Assembly (NCBI GenBank): GCA_001414485.1
Contig: LLEY01000022.1
Location: 954,802 to 1,018,801 of the forward strand
Direction of reading: 5' to 3'
Length of the DNA stretch: 64,000 bases
DNA from: Calycina herbarum
Lineage: Eukaryota; Ascomycota; Leotiomycetes; Helotiales; Pezizellaceae
Shown: in pieces, positions 10,030 to 21,483 of the stretch
How the letters are laid out: every line of letters begins with the position of its first letter
Numbering within the stretch: position 1 is the stretch's first letter
The notes under the pieces: model-generated
What the model was told of the DNA's origin: nothing
Databases searched by the model: none
What the model saw: the letters and a program-made list of their open reading frames with translations, nothing else
Translations under genes and position numbers: made by a program

Positions 10030-11581
10030 AGAGACTACGCCGTGTAGCCCCCTAAGTCCCTATACACCGATATAGCTAAAATTCCTGTACCAAAGGTCAA
10101 GGTTAAGATCTCTTTTAGTTACAGCCATAGTAGCTTCCGTAACAACAGAGTCTAGTATATATTGCAAGCTAATCCAGCTTATATTCGTAATAACAAAACC
10201 AACTTTTATAAGAGTTATAGTGTACTTGCTTATACTACCAGTTGTCTGTACAAGAATGCCCTTATCCTGTAGCTAAGGGACTGATATTAGGCTGCCAGCC
10301 AGCTTAGGCACGTATAGCACGTCCGTAAGAGCAAGCGTTTGAGTCCACAGCTTGTCTATAAAGACCCAGATACTAACATTCCTAATTCCTGTTCCGTGTA
10401 TTAAGCCGCCACTTGTAGTCTTAACTACTCTTAGCACTTTAAGCTCTAAAAACTCAGTAAATACGTCTCTGGAGTAAGTTATATAGCGTGTAGCCACTAA
10501 GTCAATTACACAGGCTACTTGGCTCTTGTTAAAACGTCCTATGATTGCTCCCCAGCAGGTGTCTATTAGGACGTCTTCTGACGGATCTGTGGCAAGCATG
10601 ACTTCTTCGTCCCATACTGGCTAGTACTGTAGTTGCTATTCTGGCGTTAGCAAAGAGCCTATAGATGTACTCTTTACTCGCTTAGTAAAAGCTTTCCCTT
10701 TAATCGTCTAAAGCTAAATAGAGCACTCAGTTTTAAAATACCCTTCCTCTCTATAGTAATAGCAAGTGCCTTTACGCTTCTTACCCTTCTGTCCACCATG
10801 GCTAGGCTTCTTTACCCCTTGCGCCTTTCTCTGATGCTGTCGAGGTCGGTCACTGGCTGCAAGGGTCGTCTTATCTAGGCCCTAGTTTCTAGATTTCAAG
10901 CGTTGTTCTATCTCTTTTAGACTTATAACTGTAGAGTCAAAGTCTAGAGTAGACAGCTTGTCTTTAAGGATTTCAATACATATGTCATAGTTACTTCCCA
11001 GCTTCTAGACAGCTCGGAGAAGTGCACTAATCTTAGACTTTTCTGTAGGTGCTTTGTCTACATCTGTAGCAAAGATAAAGGCCTACAGGTCACGTAGGTC
11101 GGTGGATATTAAGTCGATTATAGCTCTAGCCTTCGGCTCGTATCCATAGAACTAGCTTGTATACGTAGCAAGTAATATATCGTTGGATGGGCAGCAGTCC
11201 TTATGCAAGGCCTCCTATTAATCCTGTGCAGTCTGAAAGTTAATAATTTTGTTTTTTCATCGTAAGCGAGCAATAGCCTATGATACAGGTCCTCGCCTTG
11301 GCGTTCTTGCGTCTCCATGCCTCCTGAGGCGACAGCACTTCAGTGGCAGCTTCAATACTATGCTGTTGTGTTTGTGATTGAGAAGAGCCCCCTGCTCTTG
11401 TTGTGGTTCGAGGTACAGGGGTATTCGTACTTGTAGTACTAGCCGGCTTTGGTTCGTCACCAAGAACAAGGTCAAGAAGGCCTCTAGCTTCTAGGAAAGA
11501 GCGTACTTCTTCAGCCCATATTCGATAGTTAAGGGGGCCAGTAAGCTTTAGGATTTTTGACGATTTGTCGTCGTACGACAT
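10030..11581 (-). pseudogene. Ty1/Copia gag-protease remnant, interrupted by Gypsy LTR
   Basis: The start codon at 11581 opens a 113-codon Copia gag N-terminus: SKILKLTGPLNYRIWAEEVR and FLEARGLLDLVLGD match the UBN2/gag family. A CCHC knuckle relic (CYYYREEGYFKTEC) lies near 10720-10760. An open segment at 10273-10599 contains ATRYITYSRDVF (family DSGATRHMT, protease active-site region) and LTDVLYVPKLAGSLISVP. Near 10045-10080 LWYRNFSYIG corresponds to the gag-pre-integrase WHxRLGH box. The coding stops where the Gypsy LTR begins at 10022. Damage is milder than in the neighbouring Gypsy DNA. Integrase and RT are not in the window. Confidence 0.8.
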
Positions 11582-11865
11582 ATTGACTAATAGGATATAC
11601 AGGCTTGAGGCTTGTTGTGATTAGTCGAAGCGATAGAGCTTCCGGGCTCATAACCTGTTGCAATGCTGCACTTCAGAGGGCAAGAGTAAAAGACTTAAAT
11701 TCCATGCCTTGCTCTACAAGAGCAGAAGGCACATTATATATACAACTTTGCAGTAGCAATTGCCGCATCTATTTACCGAAAAACTCTTCCTCGGCATGCC
11801 CGACGGGCATACCGATATCTCCTTAAGTGGCTTAATATAACAGATATCACCGTACCTATCAACAG
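11582..11865. other. Copia leader/LTR region, approximate
   Basis: On the minus strand, upstream of the Copia gag start, there is GCAACAGGTTATGAGCCCGG (around 11650-11669). A CA end followed by GGTTATGAGC resembles an LTR end plus the internal initiator-tRNA-type primer site used by Copia elements. The LTR start cannot be fixed because no second copy is present. Confidence 0.3.
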
Positions 11866-12540
11866 ATTTCATAAAACCCCGGTGGGGGAAGGACAAGGCC
11901 CGCCAAGAAATTCAACATGACGCATCAAAAGAGTTCATGTGGCCACGGGATATTCTTGTGCCATTGTTCAAGAATGCACGGATTGCAACTTGCAGTTATA
12001 AATCGGATTGGAGAGATCGTGTAATTAAAACCAGTCTAGACCAATGTGCCGACCAGTTCTTGAATATTTTGCACCAACACAGACAGAAACTCGAAGTAAG
12101 TAACCAGTTTTGATGTCTTCAACAGATCACTTTAATGACTATTATTCTTATGATAGGAACGTCGACGACCAATGATCCTGATTGGGCACAGCCTAGTGAT
12201 CCAACGGGTGTGTACATCTGGTTGCTAAACATTCGTATCTCGTCCTTATTTTCGACAGGCTCTTGTCAGTGCGGCTTTAGATATGCAATTCTCAGATATC
12301 TCCTCTTCTGTAGCAGGGATTATTTTCCTGGGTACACCCTTCCAAGGTAGTAATGCAGCAGGCCTTGGGAGCTTTATAGCTCGTCTGGGCGGCTTTGATA
12401 GCACACTATTGAAATTACTTCAGAAAGATAATCCAGAGCTCCACAAGCTTTCGAGGAATTTCTGGTCCGGATATGGCCATTTAGACATTCTCTGTTTTTA
12501 TGAGAACCGAGATGCGGATTTCAAACTTTTGAAGACACAG
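11866..12540 (+). pseudogene. SERAC1-like alpha/beta-hydrolase domain gene, partial
   Basis: Three exon-like blocks, 11866-12095, 12157-12207 and 12259-12540, join in frame through introns of 61 and 51 bp (GTAAGT...TAG and GTGTGT...CAG). They read as the DUF676/SERAC1-type lipase domain often found at the N-terminus of fungal STAND/NLR proteins: FMWPRDILVP, NARIATCSYKSDWRD, RPMILIGHS, then GIIFLGTPFQGSN and LDILCFYENRDADFK. The nucleophile elbow reads GHSLVIQ where the family has GHSLGGLVI, so three residues after the serine motif are missing. The HGLGG-containing N-terminus is absent, there is a probable frameshift near 11880, and the downstream exon dissolves into RIP-like DNA. Read as a truncated, probably inactive gene. 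Confidence 0.65.
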
Positions 12541-13000
12541 GTAAGAAGCTTAGTGATTGTTCACTAGTACCTACTATGTTTTTATGCGTGCTATCTTTAG
12601 GTACTTGTAGCTATTAGTTGAAAGGAGTTAGAGAGGGGGGGGGGTGGATAAACTAGATCCTTGATTCTCCTACGCCATCTCTAATAACTTTAATTATCCT
12701 AGACCTTTTCGTATAATTATTCTTTATACTTACGTCTCTTATATGTCGATTCTCCTCTAGTTGGCTTTCTAACTGACACTTCCTAGCTTATAAGTATATA
12801 GTTAGTAAGTTTATATTGGAAAAGAATAATATTCCTCGATACCGACTACTCTGGGCTTAATAAGTTCACTAGCATAGATGATGAGAACTTTGCTCTAATA
12901 TTACCAGAGATTAAAAGAATAGTTAATTTCAGACCTACGGTTTTAACGAATTATAATAAGAAAAATAGTAAGCTATTTTACGAGGGTATCTACACTAGAA
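12541..13000. other. RIP-like AT-rich insert with G run
   Basis: No gene seen. It begins as an intron-like GTAAGA and passes a run of ten G at about 12635-12645, then becomes TpA-rich sequence resembling the left-end transposons. It separates the hydrolase fragment from the acidic tail remnant that follows. Confidence 0.5.
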
Positions 13001-13002
13001 AA

Positions 13003-13197
13003 ATTATAACTTCTGTTTTAATATCGTTCGGGTCCCGGAAAATACGCTCCCCGAAGACGACCCTGTCAGGCTCCATTCGGAAAGTTGGCTCCCGTTATTT
13101 CAGGCGGAAATTGAAGAGTCAGATTATGAGACAAATAATGAGACAGCTTCTGGCACAGATTCTGGAACAGACCCCGAGACAGAGTATTCGGAATAGG
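13003..13197 (+). pseudogene. Acidic C-terminal exon remnant
   Basis: One plus-strand frame stays open to a TAG at 13195-13197 and has protein-like composition: VPENTLPEDD near 13030-13060, SESWLPLFQAEIEESD near 13075-13125, then a Thr/Glu-rich tail ending TEYSE. It begins without a start codon inside AT-rich DNA. It may be the last exon of the hydrolase/NLR-like gene upstream or of another lost gene. No family is recognised. Confidence 0.35.
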
Positions 13198-14148
13198 ATC
13201 TCTGGTAAAGGAATGTTGAGGTTTTCACGGGTGCTTAGCCATTCAATGTATGAACTGTTATGTGTTCTCTTTTGGTGCTTTTCCTTTTGGGGAAAGCAAG
13301 GCTTGATTTTAGCACTTTAGTTCTCGCGTTGTCGACTTTGAAACTCTACGAGTACAGTATTGTTGTTTTCTCTATTTTCTACAGCTTCTCTTTAGCAAAT
13401 CCCAAGATCTACGAGAGTTCTAGAAATTGAACAACCCGTGCTAAAACCGAGTAAGAACTCAAAATCTGCCTTAACTAAAATAATAGGAGAGTCACTTCCT
13501 TTATTTGACTCAGACGTGGCTCAGTAAGATTTACGACTCGGGGAAGGCTGATCTACAAATTCCACGGGAATAAAAATGAATGGCCCCAGTCGGAACGAGA
13601 GTCCCTTATATGGTGGCTATTAAGTAATGGGAAATAGCGTCATACTGGCTGCTTACAACCAAAACTCCATCTCACTACCAGTGTCTTAAAATGCTTCAAA
13701 ACTCTAACAAGACGCGAGAAAGTCGACCAATTCTAGATTATCTTCAGAATCGAAAATAGTTAATTATATGTTACTTTAGCCTATCTAGGAGAACTAGGAT
13801 AATTGTACGTTGAAAAGGCACTAGAACTCCAGAAATAACTCATATATTAGTCATGGCTAGTTTCAATTTGAACAGGCTTATAACACTACATAAATACATT
13901 TATAGACTGCTTAATTAAATTCGATATTACACGACATTTTTAATTATATGATTTCAGTAGTTCTTCACTAAAAATACATTTCTCATCCCCATCCCGCCTC
14001 GCCTATCAAAAGGGGTTTCAACCACGTGGTACCTAAGCATGGGAAACAATCCGCACGTAATATTCTATATATACAAGAGAAACGAATTAAATCCTCCCCC
14101 TTCACCTACCCTCTCGCGCTTCCCAAGCCAGAAATAGACACTTCAGAA
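13198..14148. other. Gene-free spacer
   Basis: No coding region with protein-like character was found. The stretch has mixed composition with AT-rich patches and ends about 25 bp from the stop codon of the transcription factor gene at 14149. Confidence 0.5.
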
Positions 14149-16222
14149 TTACCAACAAGCAGTATCAACCGTGAACCCTCGATTCGCTAAATTAACCCTC
14201 GCGATTTTCCAATCAGCATGTAACCCCTGCATCCTTAGCCCCCAACACTCCTGCATAATCTGAAAAGCATTCGCGAATCGAGTGGTAGGACCACAAGAAA
14301 AGGAGCTAGTCTCAAACAGGTGATACAGAACTTGGTGCTGTTCCGGTCCCGCCATGGATCCCGCAACAAGGAACGGCCAAACGAAGTCCGTAGACAGAGA
14401 TTGTGGATCATTCAGAGTTACGAGGTCGTGAATGACGATATCGACGTTCTTACGAATGTCGAAGGATTCAGGATGGGGTCCTTGGACGATGACGTAGAAG
14501 TAAATCATTACTGCGTGGAGGAAGATGCTTCGTCGAAGTGTGGTCTTTTGGTCTGGTGGGGTTGAGGGGTCTGAGGGGGTGAGACGGTATTCGAGGTTTG
14601 TGAGGACGGCCGCTTCATGGTGTTGAAATTCTTGAAAGTTGAAGAGGCCTTCGCTGGCTAGCTGGGCTCGCATCTGGGCGAGGCGGGTGACGCTTTCAAT
14701 GCCGGTGAAGATCCAGCCCTCTTCTGGGCCGGGACATGATTGTTGGGTGCTGAGACTAGCTTCCAAAAGTCGGGAAATGTGGCCTCGGAATGGAGACTCT
14801 ACTTCTGAGCTTTCGAATGTTCGGGTTGTGATATCTGTCCAGACCACAAATCGGATGGAACTTCCAAGTGAAGCGAGGTCATCGTTTGATAAGACTCGAG
14901 TGGCGGGATTTTCACACTCCGTGAGATAGTCATCGCGAATTCTCAGCACCCAAGAAATCGCATCTCTCAGGTGAGAGTAACGTTCTTGGTTTTCCGTTGT
15001 CCGTAAGAGATCTCCAAGTCTTGCCAATTCTGTAGTTGCTGACCTCAATTGCTGGAGTCGTGGATCAACAACCGAAGAAGGTAACCTGTTGGTGACTTCG
15101 ATCCAGTTCTGCTGAGCAGACATTTCCAAAGATGGAATGTTGACTTGGTTGCAAGGACGAGGACATTCGGCTTTTGGCAGTATTAATGCTGGTTTCTTGG
15201 CGCTCATGTCAAAATTTCGAAGTGTTGGGTTTTCACAAACTGGTGAAAGAGGCATTTGTTGGGAATTTCTGGCCGAGGACATGGTGCTAGTGCTCTCTTG
15301 GTAATGCGGATCATTATTGTCGCAAAATATCTCTTGGAGTCGCCTAGGTGTTTGCATTTTCAAGTCTGGTTTATCAAGAGTGGTGACTGAAGAGGCTGGA
15401 GAAGGTGGAAATACGCATGTTTGTGGTAGAACTGCGTAGTTCGTGTTGGCTGCAGAGGGAAGATAACTTTCCGGCTCCGGTGTAGAATAGTGATAGAGAG
15501 AATCATGACCGTTCGTTGTTGGAGGGAAATAGCAGTTCTCATTCATCATTGGAGCTGGAAAACTGTCTGATATAGAGTTATAGCTGCCATCGGCTAGCCG
15601 AAAGAAGGAGTTTTCGTCTTGAAGTGGGAGTGTATTGAAGTTTCCCAAATCCCAGTCAGATATTCCAGACGTCCACTGCTGTGTATTTTGGCTTGGCAAT
15701 GAATGCAGCCGTGCTGGCCCAGCTGAGGCTGCTCGACTTGTTGGTCCCGAAGAGCAACTGTCTTGAAGATAGAAAGAGCTACTGGCGTTGTCAAAAAGCT
15801 CAGGCGGAATTGAAGCACTTCTTCGGCCAGGTGAAGCTTTTTCTCTTGACTGAACCAATTTCATCATTCGTTTCATCCTCGTCACCGATGCAACAGTTGC
15901 CTTGATTTCTTGATGAACAGCTTCTTGTTGTGCACCGCCATCCATCCATCTTGGCTTGATGGCGCCGAATCCAGAACATTTCAATCCTCGTTCTACACAA
16001 GTGATACATTCCGGTCCAGTCTCATCACACCTAGATATCCATTAGCATTTTATCATCAAGATGATCGGGGGCTGTGTACTTCTTTCTCCGTAAGCGACAT
16101 GTCCAGCAACCATGTGCACTCCGTGATCGATTTCCTTCTTTGGAACCCGTCCGCTGTGGTGCCCGTAGGAATGATTTCTCACGACTTGCTTGAAGAGCCA
16201 ACTTAGTTGAGATGTCCGACAT
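14149..16222 (-). CDS. Zn(II)2Cys6 transcription factor
   Basis: Two exons on the minus strand, 16080-16222 and 14149-16030, with a 49-bp intron (GTACAC...CTAG, 16031-16079), give 674 residues. The intron splits the DNA-binding domain: joined, it has cysteines at about 39, 42, 49, 56, 59 and 66 (GCWTCRLRRKKCDE ... CITCVERGLKC), spacing C-x2-C-x6-C-x6-C-x2-C-x6-C. A basic linker with ASVTRMKRMMKLVQ follows, then a long Ser/Pro/Asn-rich middle (about 120-330) and a helical C-terminal half typical of the fungal-specific regulatory domain. It should act in the nucleus on CGG-type sites. The target is unknown; the sugar transporter at 18587 is divergent from it, 2.36 kb away. The start was chosen as the first ATG of the exon holding the first Cys pair. 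Confidence 0.85.
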
Positions 16223-18586
16223 TTTGATAAAGAGTTACACACGTAAAGGTCTCTTGTTACAACAGTTGAACTTGAAGAGCAGTGGTCACACAGATTCGGG
16301 GTCAGTCCTTCCCTTTCTACTTGAGGATCGTCGGGTTGAAGACATAATCGTAATAGCAAGGCACGTTGCCACTATTTTCAGACCGTAAGAGGGATCTTCT
16401 TTCTCGGTAAGCACCCAAATAGGATATGATGCTAAAAGTATACAATTACTTCCAGCCCTACCAATGAAAGCCATCGGAAAGTTGTCGAGAAAGACGTTGA
16501 TGACATGCCCCCCTTACGCCTCTGGTACCGAGACGTAAGGATTCCAGGCCCGTTTCAGTCGCCAATCTCTCAAGTAGCAAATATACATCATCAGCCTGGT
16601 GAGGTTGTTCTCCAAGAGCTGCAAAGAGCGCCGCATCTTGTGATAGTTGTTGTGATGTTGCAGATGGAAGTCATCGATCCATTAATAGATTTGCTAAGGG
16701 GGTCCCATTAAGCTTTTCTTTAGCCAATGAAGAATAGCTGCCGGCCAACCGAAGGTGATCATTCCCCTGACCGTGCCCAATCAACCCCTGAGATTCTCTC
16801 AGGCCTCTGCAGCCACTCTGCAGCCCTCTTTCTAAAATTAGAGCGACGGCTCCCCGATCTCGTCAGGGCAAAGACCACTTTTACACCACACCGAGCACTC
16901 TCGAGAAGCAATTTGTTACCGCGCAACCAGGGGTCGTAACTTGTGGCCCTAGAATTCTTCTATCATTAGTACATGTTACCTATTCTGGTGACCACCTGCA
17001 GGGATTTGATCGGTTTCCCCTTTAAACACATCGGCACTTTGGCCGGTCAAAGCTGGCCCAGCTTCCAACTGGCCAAAACTTGCTGGAGAAGAAGTTGAAG
17101 ATTCTACAAAACATCGCTTATCTATTTCTGTCGGTACCGGGCGCTTACGCGGATACCAAAATACCAATCGCGATGCAATCAGAAGGCACAAATGAAGAAT
17201 GTTGGAGAAAGAAACGTGGTTCCTTAAAATACCTCGAACCAACCTTTCAGCAGCCTCATGATCAGTTGTTATTTTGGTTTTGAACACATGTTGGTAGTTT
17301 GGATCGTTTATATCTCTCGGTTTTATCGTTCGAATTTAGAACAGGAGCGGGCGAGCGCATACAATCAATATACCACTCTAACCAGCTTGTGAGGGACGGT
17401 AAAAGCGGCAGTAAATACTCGGGTATGTCCCATCTCATGGCCAGCCGTTGTCCTAACTTTCTGAAAGGATTTGAGTAATTCTTCAGACCTTTCCTGGAAT
17501 TAACCCAGGTGTTTGAAATTTCCATGCGCAGCTTGTTCCAAAGTATCCGGGACTGGTGGGATAATGCTCAATTGTTAGAACGAGACATATCCCCTGCCGC
17601 TTTTGTGGGTGGGAACCTAGGGAAAATCATCCCGCGATGGATATTTCGGTCTTGGTTTCTTGACATGAGTTATTCCTTGCGACCGTTGAAACTCGGCAAA
17701 GCTGCCTTTCCTTTCTCTTGTTCCTTTTTTGTTATTCATGAAGACGTTAAAACTGTTGGGTTGACCTCCTGCAAGGCTCTGCTGCAAGGGACAACACATC
17801 GATATTTTCAATTCCCCCAGCATCTTTGCATTTCAACAGCCTCATTTCTTCATTTCATTTCTTACGCTTGCCTGTCTTTGCAAGTCTTGTCATTGTCGCT
17901 GGGGAAACAACTATTTTCCACTTTTCCGGCCACCAGCATTTTCGTCCAGTTATAAGAAGGTGCGAAGTTTTTCGCCATCGATTATGCACCTCGATCATGT
18001 AACCTTACTATCGTCGTTCTGTGCGATGGGCCATCGTAAATGCTTACTCCGTCACTAAAGCCACGCGTATTACACAAACTCCGAAAAAGGCAGCCAGAGA
18101 CTGAAGAATTTTCCACTCGTGGAGTGGCTTTCACGGTCGGGAGAATATTGTAACGCGATGAACAATTACCTTGGGAGGAATTACAGTATTGCCAACAACA
18201 ATTTTCCCTCAAGAAAAACAAAACCTCCCTCCGGATTATCGAGAGGGGAAATCTACCCCTCCATTCGCCTTGTTTTCAGCCCTCTGATAGGCCATCTCGC
18301 TCAAAATCGGTATACCCCAGTTACACTCCGCAAAAACAAACCAGTACGACCGGACTTTCACTTCTCGATTCGGCGCCGCATATGCAACCATGCGGCATTC
18401 AGCTTCCCCATCGGTCAAGTCAACAAGGGCGATTGCGTACGAGCAGGCTGGCCGATAAGATGTAAGATGCGGTGACAACACTGCTGTGCCGTAATATTTG
18501 CCTTCGACCTTGATTGAAGCTTTTGTGGGCGATTCTTGAAAGCTTCAATCATCCATCTATTCTGTCGCTGTTGAGTTGTTTAAAAA
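16223..18586. other. Divergent intergenic region, regulator to transporter
   Basis: This 2.36-kb spacer separates two divergently transcribed genes. Several short open frames exist (for example minus-strand 17262-17525 and plus-strand 17509-17955) but none has a start, splice pattern or motif I can defend. It contains one CGG-N2-CCG palindrome near the transporter. Otherwise nothing specific is seen. Confidence 0.5.
18371..18378. promoter_or_regulatory. CGGCGCCG, possible Zn2Cys6 site
   Basis: Perfect palindrome with inverted CGG half-sites 2 bp apart, 209 bp upstream of the transporter start codon and in the spacer shared with a Zn2Cys6 regulator. Such regulators bind inverted or everted CGG triplets, but the spacing preferred by this protein is unknown, so the link is speculative. 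Confidence 0.25.
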
Positions 18587-20458
18587 ATGGAGTCGGAACC
18601 GGAAGATACGGCTCATTTGCTGACGGAATCGGGGAGATCGTCTATTGATACCATTAACAACCTTCCGGATGAGAGTCTGCTCGAGAACGGGAATGCGAGG
18701 CAATCATCGTGGTCGGAAAATGGGGAGAACGAGGTGAAAAGTGTCAGTACGAAACATATGATTCTGTTGACGTGTGGAACCTTTGGGTGAGCAAAAATCT
18801 ATCAATTTGGGGAAGAGTTGTAATTAATTTTATACCCCGCAGTCTCCAAAATGTGTGGTCTCTTCTTTTGGCGAATGGCACGCCATATTTACTATCCATC
18901 GGTTTTTCACGATCAACAACAGCCTTGATATGGGCCGCCGGTCCTCTGGCAGGAACTTTCATCCAACCCTTCATCGGCACAATAAGCGATCAATCCACCA
19001 GCAAATACGGAAAACGAAAGCCCTTCATCGTAGCCGGAATAATCGGCGCAGTCCTCTCCATGCTTTCCATGGCAGTAATGCGAATCGCAGCCGCAAAATT
19101 CTACAACTGGATAGGAAGGGAATACATCGGGGCACACGTTACTATCAACATGGCTCGGGGTTTCGTCATCTTCTGGGTGTGCATACTTAACTTGAGCTTG
19201 CAGCCTATACAAGTTGGTTTGAGAGCACTGGTTATAGATGCATGTCCTAGCCATCAACAGAGTCAGGCTAGTGCTTGGCTTGGAAGATTTACGGGATTGG
19301 GGGGTATTGCTACGTATTTGCTTGACGGGTGGTTGATTGCGAGGTATCAGGATCGGACTTTCGAGATTTTGTGCATTATTACCAGCTTGAGTCTGGTTGT
19401 TACGAATCTTCCTTGTTTGGTTTTTGCGAGTGAGAGGGAGAGTTCACAGCAGGCAGTTCGGGTTAAACGGAGTTTGAAGCCCTCGAAACTGCTGAGACGG
19501 CTGTTAAGAACGACGAGACGGATGCCGAAGAGTATTAGGCATATTTGTGTTGTTCAGTTTGCTTCTTGGTTGGGCTGGTTTCCGTTTTTGTTCTACAACA
19601 CAACGTAAGTGCCTCACCTTCCATGACAACCAATGTCAGATACCTGGGCTTTATTCCAAGAATGCCTATTCCTCAATATTTTGTGAAACGGAATATTGTT
19701 CGAGAACGTCTTGGGGGATCATGAAGCCGGCTTTCTATTTCTGCTGAACGTTTTCGGTTAATTTTAATACTTGTCCCGAATATTCGACACAGTTTTCGAT
19801 ATACCAGTTGTACTCAGAAAAAAGCTTGTTTCTCTTACTGACAACCTACAGATATATATCAGCCCTCGACTCCCAACACAGCACCAAGACCCTTCAAAGC
19901 CACCCCAACTCCAGCGGAGTCCGCGCCTACCTCTTCTTCGCCATCGTCGCATTCGCAGCCTCAATACTCCTCCCAATCCTCCCCATCACCCGAACCTCAA
20001 AATCAATAGCAACATCCCCCAACCTCCTCAAAACCCTAACATCCTACCTCTCCATCACCCTCCCAACCCTCTGGGTCCTCTCCCAAGCCCTCTTCGCCCT
20101 CTGCATGTTCTCCACCAGCCTAATAACAAACACCCTCGGCGGGACATTCATGGTTTCCATCGTAGGAATCTCATGGGCACTTACACAATGGGTTCCAATG
20201 GCTATGATGAGCGCTGAGATTGCGGCTATGAGAGAAGCGGGAGAGAGTGATGGGGAAGTGGGAGAAGATGAGACGGGGACGTTGATGAGTGTTTTTAATG
20301 TTGCTATTTCGGCGCCGCAGATCTTGGCTAGTGGGTTGTGTAGTTTGTTGTTTTGGGCGGTTAGGGGGATGGATCCTGTTGATTCTTTGGGGTGGGCGTT
20401 GAAGATGGGCGGGGGTGCTGGGGTGGTGGCGGGGATTTTGATTATTTTTGGGAGATAG
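18587..20458 (+). CDS. Sucrose/alpha-glucoside-type MFS (GPH family) transporter
   Basis: Exons 18587-18786, 18843-19604 and 19852-20458 join in frame to 522 residues; introns are 56 bp (GTGAGC...CGCAG) and 247 bp (GTAAGT...TACAG). A soluble acidic N-terminus of about 55 residues precedes the first membrane span. Then comes GLQNVWSLLLANGTPYLLS (about 67-85), a hallmark of yeast/plant sucrose-proton symporters, and the loop GTISDQSTSKYGKRKP (about 112-127), the MFS 2-3 loop signature. About 10-12 hydrophobic segments follow. The central loop after FLFYNTT is short compared with relatives, and the second intron is unusually long, so a small extra exon there is possible. Likely function: plasma-membrane proton-coupled uptake of sucrose or maltose-like sugars. 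Confidence 0.85.
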
Positions 20459-21483
20459 ATTTAAAGATGTTTGTTTCTAGATGAGAATGAGAAAGACTTT
20501 GGTTCACTTTCCGTTTTGGAGGGGGACCTTGAGGTCGCTCCTCCTCAAACTTGACTTTCTGTTCTGCGCCGTCACGAGAGTAAGAAGGGAAGCCACGACT
20601 TGCCCACTGACACCCAGCCTATCTCCAGTCGTTCGTCTCTGACTTAAACTGTGGCCGCGACATAATTTCCCTCCTTGTGTCTCACCTCTACAAGTCGAAA
20701 CTTGGCACATCCGTCATGCAAGAGGTAATTGAGCGTCCAAGGGTGGAAAATATATCTGATGGTTTTATAGAAGAAATAGCATAATTGGGAGCTGTCAGAC
20801 CACAGACCGAGAAAAATGTCCGCTGTTAATCTTCTTACCACGTCGTTCCTTTCTCAACCTTGATTTTGCGAGGAGAGAAGCGCAAAAAGAGAAGGCACGA
20901 CTACCTGACACTTTCCAACTCAACCCGACCACTTGGCTCAGGAGACAACCTTACTTTGTGAATAAGCCATTTTGCCTGGTATTGCACATCCATGACGACA
21001 CCAAGTTCTTGAAGTTTACGCTTGAATTGCGATACCCGCAGCCTCGTTACATACGGTCTGTTTTTGAGCTCGACTCGAGGACTCAAGGTTGTTCTTTTCT
21101 CAGCCCTGACTTCTGGTCACCAGGCTGGCTCAGATCCGATTGCCTCGATGCTTCCTTTTCCAGCAGACCGCTGTGAGATTATTTCAATATGCAACAATTC
21201 TCTTGCTAGCTAAAATAATGGCAGGCTTGAACTGTTTTTGAGTTTGAAATGCCTCCTTGCGATGTGCAACAATTCAGCTAGGAAGAGAGTTCTGAGTCTG
21301 ACCCCATCAAGGTCGTTCCTTCCTCTTGCCTCAACCCCGAACGAGAGCAAGGAAGGAAGGCACGACCCGAACCTCGACTCTCCCTTCTTTTCTCGCCCAA
21401 CGCAGGGAAGGAGAGTAGGTAGCTAGGTAGAGTGCATTCTCGACTCAAGTCAAAAATTAGTCACTTCAACAAAACAAATCCCC
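20459..21483. other. Convergent intergenic region
   Basis: Lies between the 3' ends of the transporter and the VOC-fold gene. No gene was found. It holds three variants of a short word, GGAAGCCACGAC (20591), GAAGGCACGAC (20902) and GGAAGGCACGAC (21353), noted as a finding. Confidence 0.5.

Noticed and set aside
14639..14929. Plus-strand frames opposite the transcription factor
   Set aside because: Antisense shadows of the Zn2Cys6 gene, no independent signal.
17509..17955. 148-codon plus-strand frame between regulator and transporter
   Set aside because: No motif or splice support; hydrophobic C-terminal part is T-rich compositional.
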